A stretch of DNA of 64,000 nt from the NCBI GenBank assembly GCA_026874595.1, contig CM049312.1, positions 79,525,429-79,589,428 on the forward strand. The letters are read 5' to 3'. Below the pieces are notes generated by a model. It was not told the DNA's origin. It did no database searches and saw only the letters and a program-made list of their open reading frames with translations. The position numbers and the translations under genes were made by a program. The stretch is from Sipunculus nudus. Taxonomy: Eukaryota; Annelida; Sipuncula; Golfingiida; Sipunculidae. Shown here one piece after another: positions 25,562 to 45,625 of this stretch (position 1 is the first letter of the stretch; every line of letters starts with the position of its first letter).

Positions 25562-26483
25562 GGCATATAATAAAACCCGGAAAAACTCGGAAATTCTCGG
25601 AAACACTCAGAAATTAATAAAACTCGGAAAAATGGCCGGAAAAGAAGATAAACACATGAGAAAGAATAATTCAAATGATTCATTTATCAGAGAAAGATTC
25701 AGTGCGACCATACAGCTGTTGTTTATTTGCTTAAAATGAATAAAACTACTTTTAACCGACCCTATTTAGTGTTGATCACACTGTAAATTTCCTGCGTCCG
25801 CCATCTTGGAGTCATGGTGTGTCAGAAAAAAAGTTGTCCCCTCGGAAATAAAGTAAATTTGTGTTAACACTTTGTTAAACTGCCACATTATGGAACAAAT
25901 CGTACATATTTTTAAATAAACCCAATTTATACTTCTTTTGGCAATCAAACCTATTTAATTTACACCAATCTAACTTTTAGAACTGGCGAGGACCCCTTGC
26001 TGTGGGGATCATTCTCTGATATAATTTTCTGTACAAGTCACAGATAAAACACCGTTAGGTTTTAGCTTCATTAGAAAACATGGAAAAATAAAAAGTAAAT
26101 CATCGACAAATATACTGTTTATTTAGTAAACAATTCATGTTAATAAAAGATATATACAAGTACAACAAATTATTTTGGAGTTGTTGATATATACATGATA
26201 TAGGTATCTGTGAATCATTTTCAATATGAGATATTATGCACATTAAAAGATTCACAAAAGTCACTTGGCACATTAGTGTTTAAACTAAACAATGATGTTT
26301 TATTATTGTTCTCAAGGAATTAATTGAAACATTTCCACATCTACAGTGTAGTTACAATATGGAATTCCTTAAAAAATAAAATTTCTTATAACATTAAAAA
26401 AAACATGACAAATACATATATTTTATTCAGAATTGTATGCACAGTGAGCATTGTTTAGGAATATATGTATATATATGTATATA

Positions 26484-26541
<58 letters not shown>

Positions 26542-27240
26542 ATATGCTTCATGTCATAAATTGTTACTCTTTAAAACAAAAATTGTATTTTTTTAAGTCA
26601 TATGATTTCAGTAATTGTTGAAAATACATATATGGTGTAAATCTGTGGGTTATCATGGTATAATGAATTGTTTACTAAATAAACAGTATATTTGTTGATG
26701 ATTCACGATTTAATTTGTCCATGTTTTCTAACGAAGCTGAAACTGACGATGTTCTGTCTGTGACTTACGCAGGAAAATTATATCAGGGAATGATCCCTGG
26801 AGCAAGAAGCACTAGCAAGTTCTAAAAGTTTGATTGGTAAAAATTAATAGATTTGGATGCCAAAAAAAGTATTAATTTTTATTTATTTAAAATAGTTATG
26901 CTTTATTTCATAATGTGAATGTTTAACAAAGTGTTAAAGAAACATTTACTTTATTTCCGAGGTCACAACTTTTTTCGGACATACCATGACTCCAAGATGG
27001 CGGACCCAGGAATTTTAAAGGGTGATCAACACGAAAAGGGTCGGTTAAAAGTAGTTTTATTCCTTTTAAGAAATAAAAAAAATAAACTGTATAAGCACCC
27101 TGAATTATTCTCTGTTATATGAATCATTTGAATTACTCTTTTACAAGTGTTTTTATGCTTTTCCGGCCATTTTTCCGAGTTTTATTAATTTCCGAGTTTT
27201 TCCAAGAATTTCCGAGATTTTCCGGGTTTTATTATATGCC
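25562..27240. mobile_element. Non-autonomous Mutator-like (MULE) element with arms of about 580 bp and 9-bp target duplication
   Basis: The element begins GGCATATAATAAAACCCGG and ends CCGGGTTTTATTATATGCC. It is flanked on both sides by CTGTCTAAG (25553-25561 and 27241-27249), a 9-bp target-site duplication. The inverted arms can be followed to about 26145 on the left and 26660 on the right, including matched landmarks such as the cgccatcttgga/tccaagatggcg pair and tttacta near the inner ends. The central 500 bp contain a (TA)n run. Long arms plus a 9-bp duplication fit the Mutator superfamily; no transposase is encoded. Superfamily assignment is inference. Confidence 0.8.
26461..26539 (+). 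repeat. (TA)n microsatellite with GTATA interruptions
   Basis: The sequence is uninterrupted ta/ta-g-ta repeats in the loop of the Mutator-like element. Confidence 0.95.
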
Positions 27241-28844
27241 CTGTCTAAGCTTTACCTGTGCACTAAGCCAAGACATGACAACACTTAGTCTTGGCATATG
27301 GAGAGACAGACTCTAGACTGGCCCTACTGATGAGGTGCTAACCATCAACTGATAAGGACAAAGCCAGGAAACAATTTAAGTGTTGTCAAAACATTTCCCA
27401 CCCTATTTAAGTTACTTCAAGCTTGTTTCCATGCCTAATATATAAACCTTTAAAATTATGAAACAAACTTATTGACCAAATTTAACTATTTGCAGAAAAA
27501 TATACATTTTATTTGTCTTTAAAAATCTGGCCAGAAATTTGAATGTACCTGGTAATTTAACCGCAAGTTTTATTCTAACAGATCATATATATGTTTTAAA
27601 TTTATGTTTAATACAGCAACAATTTCACTTTGAAATACATTACAATTTAAAAACTGAAACCTTTTTAAGTGCACAAATGTAAAACTATATAGGATATATA
27701 GATGAACCTATTATGACTCAGTATTATAGAGAGTATAAATAAACTATATTGCTCATTCTCAAAAATTCTTTTAACAAGAAAAACTTCTTATATTTCCCAG
27801 AATACTTGTACACTGCACCAGCCTTTATTATGAGGGGGAGTGGAAATAAGCATCCCTTATTACCACTCCCGGGGAGTGGAAATAAGGCCTGCCTTTTTTA
27901 AATTTATAAGCCAATCCTTACCATGAATTAAATTTTTAAATAAAATTTATAAATACCTACAGAGTACAGGTATATAAATTATTATTTTCACAATGACCCC
28001 AAATTCACTTGTATATCTTTCTTCTTTAAAAAGAAAGCCATAAAAATATCAAAAAGGGACCAGCATTTGCAGATACTGACTGACGACGAGGGATCAAAAT
28101 TAATGATGTTACTAGTTATAACCACTGCCCTGATATTGAGTGTATGACTATGAACATGCAGTGAACACGTGACGTGTGCAATATGTGCCGGCACTTTCAT
28201 CATGGCAACACAAGTTATCCGCCGGTGTTCACTGAATATATCCATTTGACATGGTTACAAAAGACTGCAGGGCATAATTTTTCATATACCTGCAATATCC
28301 AAAATCGTGGTTATTACCTTAACTTAACCGTCACTTGGTTTGATGTTGGGAAATTTCTAGATCAGACTTCGTGAAACCAAACGCAGCAGACGACTATAAA
28401 TGACAAAATATAAGACCTTTTTTGGAAAATAAAACCTGGTGAAGTTATGGTTTATGCAGGTTACATTGTATGTAAAAACATTCGGAAAAATTATATTTTT
28501 TTCTCTGTTCTGCCTGCTCAAGTTACTTTTATGATTTTGATGGTATCAACAAGAAGTAAAATGAGTGAAATGATTAATAGTAAAGTAGCTTTCTATTTTG
28601 CTGTTTTACAGCAAAGGTCAAGGTGAAGGAATGTTTGACAACCGTCAACTGTCATCAGCGATCTTCTAGAGTTCTGCATTTCAGGTCACTATAATTCATT
28701 TTATATATAATTGACCGTCATTTTATGATAATGTTAATCAATGGTCACATTAATACGTCCTGTCTATTTGATAGGCTATATTTTTTACAGTAACTGGCTT
28801 ATTTTGTTTTTAAATCAAGACTCCTGGATGCCAACATACTCATA

Positions 28845-31574
28845 CTATAGTTCGTTCCACCAACCATGAAACACTGTTTTTTCAGATTTTCTTTTCTAAC
28901 TTGATATATAATCTGTGTTCTTAGTGATAAGGTGAATTCCTAGAAAACGACCTAATTTTATATGAAGTCAGTGATAATGTATTAAAAACAACTTACATCA
29001 CGACGCTGAGGTGTTGTTTACATTATGTAGGAAGTGGATAGCTAACTTGGCCAAACTGAACGGCGTTGGATGTGAAATCTTTGCCGTCATAATGGAATGA
29101 CGTAACCGTGACGTCACGGTCGTCCCGTGAATGTTCCTGAATATACGTTTTGAAAAGGTCAGCAGGTGTCATCGTGTTCAGTAGACCCAGCTAGGCTCCG
29201 ATATCTTATACTGTATACTGCCCGTCTTTTAACATAGTATGCAGAACCCTGGTCATGGCCAGGCAGGCAGTTTGATTCATGTAGCCTGTGGTCCAACTTG
29301 TCATTATTTACACCCGACATAAAAGGCATAATTATCAAAAACTGACGCAATTTATATTGCTTATTTTTATCCACGCATCATATGTGTCTGAAGAACATTA
29401 TTCATCATTGTTACCAGAGCCAGAGGTAAATCAACTTTAAACCAGTGTTTTGCACTGCCGGGAATCCTGTTCTAAAATGAGCTAATATATTTTGTCAACT
29501 TGAAATACACGCGGGCAGTACCCTGTTATGGGAGGCGATCGATGTTGCCATCATGATTCATGGCTCCATGGCAGCACAAACTTTGGGAAACAAAACAAGG
29601 ATTGCAAATTAAGAAAATGAAAAGCTACCGTCCGTTTAATAGTCATGGTATTGAAGTCACAAAATAAATTGTGTTTAATCATAAATATTCCATTTGTTTA
29701 TCTACAAATTCAAAAGAACTGGCACATTTGTCTACCCAGGTCATAAAAAGGTATCATAAAATATATGCAATATAGCCAAACTGCAGTAAAGGCTCAATGT
29801 TAAGCCACTCCAGATTTGGCTTTTGTTTAAAATTTCATTTTGCACACTAATTTAGCCAGCTGAAACTGTGTTTTGTTCAAAATTTCAAAATTCACAAGAA
29901 AATCGTGATATCGCGGTATCGTGAAAAAAAATTTCGAACATTTTTTCATATTTATGCCGACAGCAAGGTGTGTAAATTTAATAAATTACTAATTCCGTAA
30001 AATACTCTGATGGGTTACTTTAATTATTATATCTGGAAATAAATGATCAGTAAAATTAAATATGTACCTGTAGATCATATGGAAACATTACACTCTTAAA
30101 TGGGAACACCCAGTAAATAGGCTAGGTAAAATCACTGTTTTCCTTATTATTCTTTGCCTTAGCAGATGTACAAATAATTTTTCTACATACAAAAATTACA
30201 TATCATCGTGTAGGATTTTCCCAGCTTGATTGAATACCGCTGGAATTAAAGGTTGATTACAATTTATAAGGGCCTGGGGTCATTTTCAGTAGCCTTACCC
30301 ATATACTGGCTTCTTGCCACCCCCACACGTAATGAACTTGTCGGAATATTCTCCTAACTTCTGACCGATCCGGGCGTACTTTGCAGTGCGATACAGACGA
30401 ACCCATTTCAAGGTTGGGATCACGCAAGGCATAAATTATAATGTTTATTCTGTTTATTCACTAAAGAAAGTGATAAAGAATATATGTTTCTGATATTACC
30501 AATAAATTCAGGGTATGCTATTAGCAACACCAGAATTTCCTTTTCCATGGAAAATCGTATACAAAACAAACCAACGCAAGACTAATCAAATATTGTGCCT
30601 GTGACAGAGGCATTTATGTAGGCCCTAAACTTGGCCAGGAAAAGTAATGTATTCAAATGACTGTCACTGAGGAATTAATTGTTTATTTATAATTAACAAA
30701 TACAAAAATTCACTAAAATTAACAATTTTAACCCCTGTGGAGCTTGAAATTGACATTGATTTGAATGGACTGTGTTACTTCTGCTCAGAGAGCCGCAGTG
30801 ATACATTGTAAAAGGTGATGGTGCGTGGGGACGTGCCTGGAGTAAATTTATAGGGCGCACATGTGTACCCAAGTTTTTCCGTTTTAACCATTAATATTGT
30901 GAATTTTATTTACACGGCTTGTAATCACTGATAAGTTCATAAGGATAGTAAACTTCCATCGATATTTATTATCGGGGGTGGTGGTAGAAATAACACTTAA
31001 ATGGTGTCACTGTATATTCAGGTGATACATGGTTTTATTGTGATGCATGAATACCGATACCTTTTAAGCCGAGTTGTTGTAGTTATTGTTGATGTAAATG
31101 TATCTGGTTTTTCAAACATAGAAAATCTCCTATGACTCTGAAACAGCGTATCGAAGGGAGAGAGCAGGGGTGCCATTCATCATTCATGTTCAATCATGTT
31201 ATAACAGGGGCAACATACATCACATGTATTTATGATTGTAACGTGCTGCTATTATTGTTTGACAACCTCACATTGCCAAACAGCGGGATTCTATCTCCTG
31301 CAAAATGGAACACCGCTTATGACGTCACACGCGTGCGAGGCAGAATCTTGTCAGTTGACCATGCACAAAATGTCGTAAACAGCCCGCGAGTTTCTCCTGG
31401 ATTTTGATTTTTGTTCATTACAGGCTATTCATCTCGGGTATGTGGCATTTTTCCTGTCAGAAAATTAGGTCACGTTCTCAATTACCTCTGTACCAAAAAT
31501 CTTTGTTCGTTCTCAGTTCTTTTAAAAATGATCGCGAAAAAACAGTGTTTCACAGTTGGTGGAACGGACTATAG
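28845..31574. mobile_element. TIR element, 2.7 kb, family CTATAGTYCGTTCCACC
   Basis: The left end CTATAGTTCGTTCCACC continues through aaacactgttttttc. The right end, read in reverse complement, is CTATAGTCCGTTCCACC, also followed by aaacactgttttttc. The inverted repeats match over about 40 bp with a few differences. Farther in, cctaatttt occurs on both arms. No transposase ORF is visible. The interval includes the candidate 5' UTR exon of the PhnD-like gene and two TGACGTCA sites. Confidence 0.6.
28996..29130 (-). promoter_or_regulatory. Candidate 5' UTR exon/promoter region of the PhnD-like gene
   Basis: On the minus strand a good donor (gtgat followed by gtaagt) lies at about 28994. It is preceded by a GC-richer stretch with a 16-bp perfect palindrome accgtgacgtcacggt at 29105-29120, which contains the cAMP-response-element core TGACGTCA. 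It lies about 5.8 kb upstream of the first coding exon, which begins with an acceptor. The link between the two is a guess from splice-site quality. Confidence 0.25.
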
Positions 31575-31581
31575 ATCAATA

Positions 31582-32172
31582 CTATAGTCCGTCCCAGTAC
31601 CCGTGTCCGCATGTTTTTCCGGAATAATTTTTTATACAAGTAAAGCAGTGTAAACCTTTCTTGTCTAAAGGTTGCAGGAGCTATTCCGCCGACTACCTGC
31701 GTAAAAAGTAATACCTTACCTTGCCTTGATTTTATATGAGACAAATAATCCAAAATATGACAAAACAAGCTACAGCGTTTACGACTTATTCCTTGCCTGA
31801 GAACTGATAATAAACAAGCCAGTCAAACTTATTACGTCAGTAAGTTGATGGTGACATGCGACCGATCACTGTGACGTCTTTGTGACGTCACTGTTGTCTT
31901 ACAAACACCAAACGCAGCCATAGACATGGAAAGTGTAACATGGAGGAATGTACTGTCTAGCAGTGCCGGGAAGACGTGATTCACGGTATTTCAGCAAAAA
32001 TAACGCAAAAAAGTCGCAAAATAAATACGTTTTTCATGATATATAACAACTTTACACAAAATCGGCGGAATATCTGTATATCTGCTTCAGGCCAAAGGGC
32101 ATTTTTAAAGAATATTTTAAAAATAATTATCACGAAAAAACATGCGGACACGGATACTGGGACGGACTATAG
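31582..32172. mobile_element. 591-bp MITE related to the preceding TIR element
   Basis: The ends read CTATAGTCCGTCCCAGTA and, at the right in reverse complement, the same 18 bases. The inverted repeat extends about 55 bp through ccgtgtccgcatgttttt with a few mismatches. It begins 7 bp after the previous element ends, and both share CTATAGTCCGT. It is non-coding and holds TGACGTCA at 31883-31890. Confidence 0.8.
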
Positions 32173-32464
32173 TCATAGTCATACTGCCTGTATGTAGCAC
32201 TACTACAAGCCCACTACCTGTATATTGGCTGTACTGTGTACAACTGTAGTCTGCACTGTAGGTAAATGTGCATTAGAGGTTTTATTTTGAAGGCTTATTT
32301 TACTATCTTCAGCAGTTTTTAAAAATTCGGCCTTCATGTTTGCTCAGTCAAAACGGGTGAACATTGCAAAAATGGATGTTTCCAAGGTTACACAGGCCGA
32401 TACATCATATTTTCCTGAGAAATTCCCATATTTCATTTGGCTAATACCTGGAGTTTATTATATT

Positions 32465-33558
32465 CAGGGTTGGCAGGTTTCTGCCATTGCCATTTCTGCC
32501 TTGGGTTTCTGCCCAGCACATACTGTGCAGCACTGAGAAATTTATAGCTTTCTGCCCTTGTTTCTGCCATAAGGGCAACAGAATATATTAATAATTACTT
32601 GAAGGTCAAGGTACTCCCTGAAGAAGGCCTGAGAAACCTCACTTTAGGCTATACTGAGGAAAGGGCGGGGGGGGGGGGGGGTGAGATGGGTGGAGAGCTT
32701 GACTGATCACTCAGTCTATAATAAGCTAAACTTAAGCAAGGTTCCAGGGTCAAAAGTCAGAGGCTCTGTTAGCATCATCATCATAGTCAGCATTATGTCA
32801 TGCATGAAAGAGCACATGATCTTTCTACATCACTCTCATCAATAGTAACCACTGGACTCAGGCTCGCCCACCCTATCCCCTAAGATGCCCAGCCTTAGGA
32901 AAGCCCTACTGGAGCTAGGCTTTGTTACATCATTTCAGTACCAGTGGCACACCAATAATGTCTAGGTAAACGAGTTAATGCATATCAGCAATCCTAAAGG
33001 GCTGTGATAATGACATGACCTGAGCCTAGGAGCCCATGTGCCACACATACACCTGATATAAATGAACCTCAGGACAGTACAGGCTCTGGAGCTGGAAATG
33101 CATAATCCCAGTCTAATGGAAATCATGCATCACTTACACCTGAAAATCTCCAAGAGTCCAGAACAGCCCTGTGACTACACCACCCTTATCACTACAGTTG
33201 TTTTAAATTTCTTAGTCATAAAATTGGGCATTTTTGGTTTAATGCAAAATGCTGTTTTCAGCTGGCAGTTAAAACGAGTTTATAATCCTGTGGCTTAAAC
33301 CTCCCCTCTTCCTGCCTAGATTTTGCAAACCTTGCTTGTTACAGAAAGTAAAGAGGCAAATTGGGCATTATTATCATAGACCAAATTGATTAAAGCAACT
33401 ATCATCACTTAATATATTAGTAAATGCTTGTATTTAAGGCAGCTTGTGATTTATAAAGATTACTTTCTCTTGTTAAAATACAAAATATATTTTGATAATT
33501 TAATCTGCCATTTCTGCCTGGCAGAAACACATTACTGCCTGGCAGAAAACCAACCCTG
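32465..33558. mobile_element. 1.1-kb TIR element beginning CAGGGTTGG
   Basis: The left end CAGGGTTGGCAGGTTTCTGCC and the right end GGCAGAAAACCAACCCTG are inverted with a 3-base insertion, and both sub-ends carry repeated tttctgcc/ggcagaaa. The CAG-type termini resemble non-autonomous hAT elements, but the 8-bp flanks (attatatt and attaatag) are not a clean target duplication. A 15-bp poly-G run lies inside (32667-32681). No transposase is encoded. Confidence 0.65.
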
Positions 33559-33689
33559 ATTAATAGAGAAGGAGGTGTCCTCGGCCAGATCTAAATCCAG
33601 CTGTTCAAATGCAAAATGGTTCCCCATGTACTCAATTGATTGCGCTTCACTAAGAGCTATAAATGAACAAAAATCGCCTCCAATGGTAT

Positions 33690-33800
33690 CTTGTCTTCAT
33701 GGCTCAGTTGGTAGGGTGTAGGGCTCCTGGTCTAGAGATCGTTAATTTGATTCCCAAATCAGCGACTTCCAATATTCACTGATAGTTCATGTTAGAGTAG
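33690..33800 (+). mobile_element. tRNA-derived SINE-like head
   Basis: ATGGCTCAGTTGGTAGGGTG resembles a tRNA D arm and A box. It is followed at the right distance by a B-box-like atttgattccc. No complete acceptor stem or CCA-proximal structure can be formed, so a functional tRNA is unlikely. Confidence 0.5.
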
Positions 33801-33872
33801 GTGAAATGAGTGAAGGAACATCTGCAGGGACACATAGGAGGTAAAACTTGGAAATGAAAAGAGGCTTATTTT

Positions 33873-34825
33873 CCCCTTGCACAAAGTTGCAGAAGGGGAT
33901 ATAGTAACCTCTCCGTTCGTGCGTCATTCCATCTGTCCGTCTGGCATTCTGTCCATCTGGAATTGCCTTGTAGATCAATTTTAAGCCAAACTGTTTGACC
34001 AAAACCTTTCATATAACACACATGGCTCACCCACCTATGGATGAAGACCCCAATCAATTTTGAAGTCAGGGTGTCAAAGGTCATGGCCACAAGGCCCCAT
34101 ACTTGAAAAAGCTTGTGGACCCATTTAAAACCAAACCATTTGATTAAAACCTTTTATCTTGCACATATGGCTCACCAACCCATGGATGAAGACCCCTATT
34201 GCATTTGAGATCACAGGGTCAAAGGTGACGGCTACAGGGCCCACTTCATGAAAAAGCTTGTGTACCCATTTAAAGCCAAACTGTTTCACCAAAACCTTTC
34301 ATCTTGCAAATATGGTTAACCCACATATTGATTAAGAACCCTATCGATTTGAGGTCACAGGGTCAAAGGTCAAGGCCATAGGGTTCCACTTCTTGAAAAA
34401 GCTTGTGGACCCACATTAAGCCAAACTGTTTGACCAAAACCTTTCAACTTGCACATATGGCTCACCCACCCATGGATGAAGACCTCGATTGATTTTGAGG
34501 TCGTGGGGTCAAAGGTCATGTCCACAGGGCCCAATTCTTGAAAAAGCTAGCACATATGGCTCACCCATACATAGGTGAAGAACCCTATCGATTTTGAGGT
34601 CATTGGGTCAAAAGTCACGGCCACAGGGCCCCCTTCTTGAAAAAGCTTGAGTAACCATTTAAAGCCAAACCGTTAGTCCAAAACTGTCATCTTGCACATA
34701 TGGCTTACTTGAAGACCCCTTTTGAGTTCAAGGTCAGAGGGTCAAAGGTCAAGGTCAAAGACCTGCCCTCATCATTTTCACACTTGTATAATACACCATG
34801 TATGATTATGCTCCCATGCAAGGGG
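33873..34825. mobile_element. Non-autonomous repeat element with 130-150-bp direct repeats
   Basis: The ends are CCCCTTGCA (33873-33881) and TGCAAGGGG (34817-34825). The interior repeats the phrase aagccaaactgtttgacc, then cttgcacatatggctcaccc, then gaggtcacagggtcaaaggtcaaggcc about six times with changes. It is related in content to the elements at 14214-15633 and 40822-41910. No coding capacity. Confidence 0.6.
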
Positions 34826-37800
34826 ATGCCCTTGTTAATATTTTCATGTTCCAGAAAGAAGACCGAATTCTTAACACGCATCCAGTCTTCAGTGCATTAT
34901 AACCAATATTAGAGTATAGAATCCAGTCTACAAGGACTAACGTCAAAATTAATAAATTTCTGGGAGTTAATCCATATTCTGTGTTATTTTTTATGTTCCG
35001 TAACCTCCATTGTCTCTGTAGTTTGCAACCTGGAATGTGAGAGAAGCGCGAACTGTAAGAACATTGAAAATAACATGCAAAGATGTGATAACAGAACTGG
35101 ATTCAAACCGGTGATCGCATGCACTATGCAGTTGAAGGCAAGCAAGGGGAAAGGCGGGATATTTAAGTCTATTAAAATTATTGTTATTGAATAGCTCTCA
35201 TGGCTAATATAACATTATTAGATGGTTTAAGCCAATTTAGACTCATCTTAGCTAGATTGAAAATGTAGGCTGGATTCTATACTCATACCAAATTCTATAA
35301 TTTTGTTATGGAGAAATGTATACTTAAGTTTCATATAAAAGAATAAAGAGCTTATAGAGTTTGATTTAACCAATACTGTGGATTCAGAATTGTTCATTGG
35401 GTTTTTATTTTTGTGGAATTTATGGGTGTCTTTTAACCATTAAATTAAAACCAAACAATCATTAAGTTTGATATAGATCTTTTAAAAGTCCATTGTCCTT
35501 GTATGTGCATCAAGTTATGATATAGTGATTGCCCACTGTCACCGTCCATACTATCGATGGTATTGGTAACTAAAACGCACAGAAAGCGATACATAGCCTA
35601 TCAATTAAAAAAAAAACTAAATAAATTTTATTTTGTGAGGAAAGTTATTTAGTTCTACCTTGGGTTGAGTTAAAAAATCAAGATCTAAGCAGTGTCAGAC
35701 TTACAACTTGTACAAGTGACAGTCTGAAAGTGTGTCTGCACTAACTGACACTAATAATGGTATGTGTGGACTTGCTCTCTCTCTCTCATATTATGTTGCT
35801 TAATGTCGTAGTTAGAGGTGATAATGCACTGCTGGTTGTATTTAATTGATTTGTTTGAATAATATCATTTTTTTGAAAATTAAATAACAGTAGACAGTAG
35901 GGAATGGGTTTCTTGACAGTTTGTTTAGTGAAGCTGTGCACTGTAACTTGGATGCCAGTAACTTATTGACAGGCTCAGCTGACTTGCAGCTGATGCAGCC
36001 ATGTGACGAAGTGACCACCTCTGAATGGTTTTTGGCGCAAGTACTGTGTGCTGTTGGGAACAAAATGATCACTGCACCTTGTAAACAAGGCAACCCCACC
36101 CCTTAACTGTGTCCTGTTTATTACTGACGGAATAATAAGAGCTCAACCATGCGGCAGAGTTAATCTAGTAAGTCCTCAGGCTGGTGAAGAGTCACGGTCA
36201 GCTGAGCACAATTTTGAGCTGGGGCCTTGTCTAACTGTGGCCTTGTTCTGGACAAGCACTGGTCCCACTGAAGTACAAGTGGAAAACAGGTTTCTGCTGA
36301 ACGAACGCCAAGACTTGCTAGCATTAACCTAGTAATGCATGACTTCATTTGATGGACACAGGTGAAATTATCCCAGAGAAATCTATCGATTAATATTTTT
36401 ACCCACGTTTCAGATAAGTCAAACAATATTTTAGTTGTTGTGTCATTGAGCCAATAGTATACCTCTCACTAACTGCATTATTATGTGGCTTATGTATCTA
36501 AGTGGGGGGAAACAAAGCGTAAGGAGAGAGCACAGAAGCTAGGGCTAACCTCTCGTAAGTTGTAAACTTTCAGTGCATTTTTTAGTGAACAATCACTGAT
36601 CTTTGGCTTGTTTTCCAGTGTGTTCACAAATAAATTTTGATAAAATGCATATCTAGGAACAATAAATCCACAAAAGTTTTACCCCAATGAATAATGTTTC
36701 AGGTCAAAACCATGAAATTTTAAACCTACAATATTTTCTGAATACACAGTATATATATGTAATGACCAAAAACACTCAAATATGGCTAATGTACAATGCA
36801 ACACTTTCTTGGTGACATCATCAAAGTCATGCATAATGATATGGAAGGAGATCAAATTTGTGCTGAAAAAACCTCAAACAACACCACCTTTCATTATATA
36901 ACCCTTACTCTTCTTAAAGCCTGTTCAGTATTCAGTAGTCATCTGTGTAAAGTCTGACCTCATTTTGACTGACAGCTCACCGGCCTCAATCCTCCTGGTA
37001 ACCTACATGCACAGATCACAGGCTCATGAAGAGAGGCCCAGCACCCAGCCAGCAAAGGGTCCTGTGCATGTGCCAGGACAGTGAGCTGTCAGTCAAAATG
37101 CAATGTAACAACATTGGCTCTGGGCTCTTCTGGCTTTGTTGGTATCCATCTTGCTTGCAACGGATACATGGCTACGATTAAATAGTCTTAATATCATAAT
37201 GTCGATGAAGTGGGAACAAAATTGGAACAAAATTTGACTTATTAATATTATGCACAGACAAGTCAGCCAGCCCATAAATCATATAACTAAGTATGATACT
37301 AAATATCATGCATATTTGTCTTTCTGTTTTTGTTGCAAATGCTGCTTGGCCAGTTTGCTTTACCAAAATATAAGCTCAAATAGCCCAAAAATAGCTGGAA
37401 ATGAGCAAAAAATAGCTGGAAATGAATAATGAAAAGGGCTTTAATAAGGTTATATCAAGGTTGCCCTGTCCTCCATCTTCTCTCCCAGGTGTTGGCAAAG
37501 TACCATCATAGGGATTTTTTCATGGAAAGTAATCAGTATTTGTAAGAAAACAATAATTTATGTGACACCTTGTGTTGGAAGTCGGTTGTAATGTCATAAT
37601 TGAACATCAGTAAAAATTTTGTTGACCTCTATAGACTGATAATTGAAAAAAATTGGTTGTTTAGAAGTTTAGTATGACCATATAGACCAGTACATCATCT
37701 CAGCTGATATGTAGGCCTACATGCAGGCTAATTACATTTGTCTTAATTTATGATTATAATTCTGTAGCCTACATGACTGTATAGTGACTTAGGAAAACAG

Positions 37801-38543
37801 ATTTATTTGGTAAATGTAAACTTTTTTCTAGTTTGGCAACATATTTCTATATATATGAGCACACATTTCCTCATAACAAATCCAAAGTTATGTGCAAAAA
37901 TTTACAATCTATGATGACACTGCAAGATAAATAATCAGATCATTTGCCTCAACCTGACCGATCATCGATTATAATCCATCATCAGCCCATCACTAGTGAC
38001 ACCCCATGGTTTCTTCAAGTAAATCATCTGTACATGTACCCAGTCGGATATAGAGCACCTGGAGTTCTCACTGAAATATTTATTTTACGTTTTTCCATAT
38101 GTTCAAATTACCAAATTTTTTGTTACATGTTTAAAAGGTTTTCCAATACCTGATAATGTACTATGTTCCAATATTTGTTCATTTTGTGTCAATTAATACC
38201 TGTTTCATTCGTGTCCCTAGTTGAGATTTAAGTATTATAAAGTTATGCAAAAACATTATGCATCTATTGTACTGATAAGTTAACACCAAAATTAGTTGAC
38301 ACATCTCAATTTAGGATACTGAAATCACTTAAATATTTATATATACATCCATGAATTAATAATTCAAGATGGCATACAGATCCAGAAATGGCATACCCTC
38401 AAAACTGCAAATGGTGCTTGTAGGTAACTCAGTTCTCAACTCCACTGTAAAACAGAATGTTGTTAGGAATAATTGGCACACCACTGTTATTTATAATTGT
38501 TTACATATGTAATTTTCTCGTTAAAGGGTGACAGAATGTGACC
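34826..38543. other. Intergenic interval upstream of MUL1
   Basis: AT-rich sequence without a convincing exon on either strand. An acceptor-like ttttctcgttaaag ends at about 38526, 17 bp before the MUL1 ATG, so a non-coding first exon of MUL1 may lie in this interval. It was not located. Confidence 0.45.
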
Positions 38544-45457
<6,914 letters not shown>

Positions 45458-45619
45458 TTTTTGTAACGGTCTATAAGAAATGCAAATGCTTTGAGAAATT
45501 GTAAAGAACACTAAGGATAACACATAATATCTGGGGCCGGGAGAAACATCTTCTTTGGCATTCAATGAAAAGGTTTTATATAATTTGACAGGATATATAT
45601 GCAGTATTCTCTACCACTC

Positions 45620-45625
45620 AATAAA
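45620..45625 (+). terminator. Polyadenylation signal AATAAA of MUL1
   Basis: A canonical AATAAA lies 163 bp after the MUL1 stop codon and is the first one downstream, followed by T-rich sequence. Confidence 0.7.

Larger units (their letters stand above)
25142..27890. mobile_element. Outer inverted-repeat element with palindromic ends
   Basis: The left end (25145-25200) holds CTTATTTCCACTCCC three times in alternating orientation with a GGATG spacer. The right end (27833-27887) is its mirror image, with one mismatch in the middle copy and a CATCC spacer. Each end can fold on itself as well as pair with the other. The interior is interrupted by the Mutator-like insertion at 25562-27240. No ORF of note is present. 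Confidence 0.65.
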
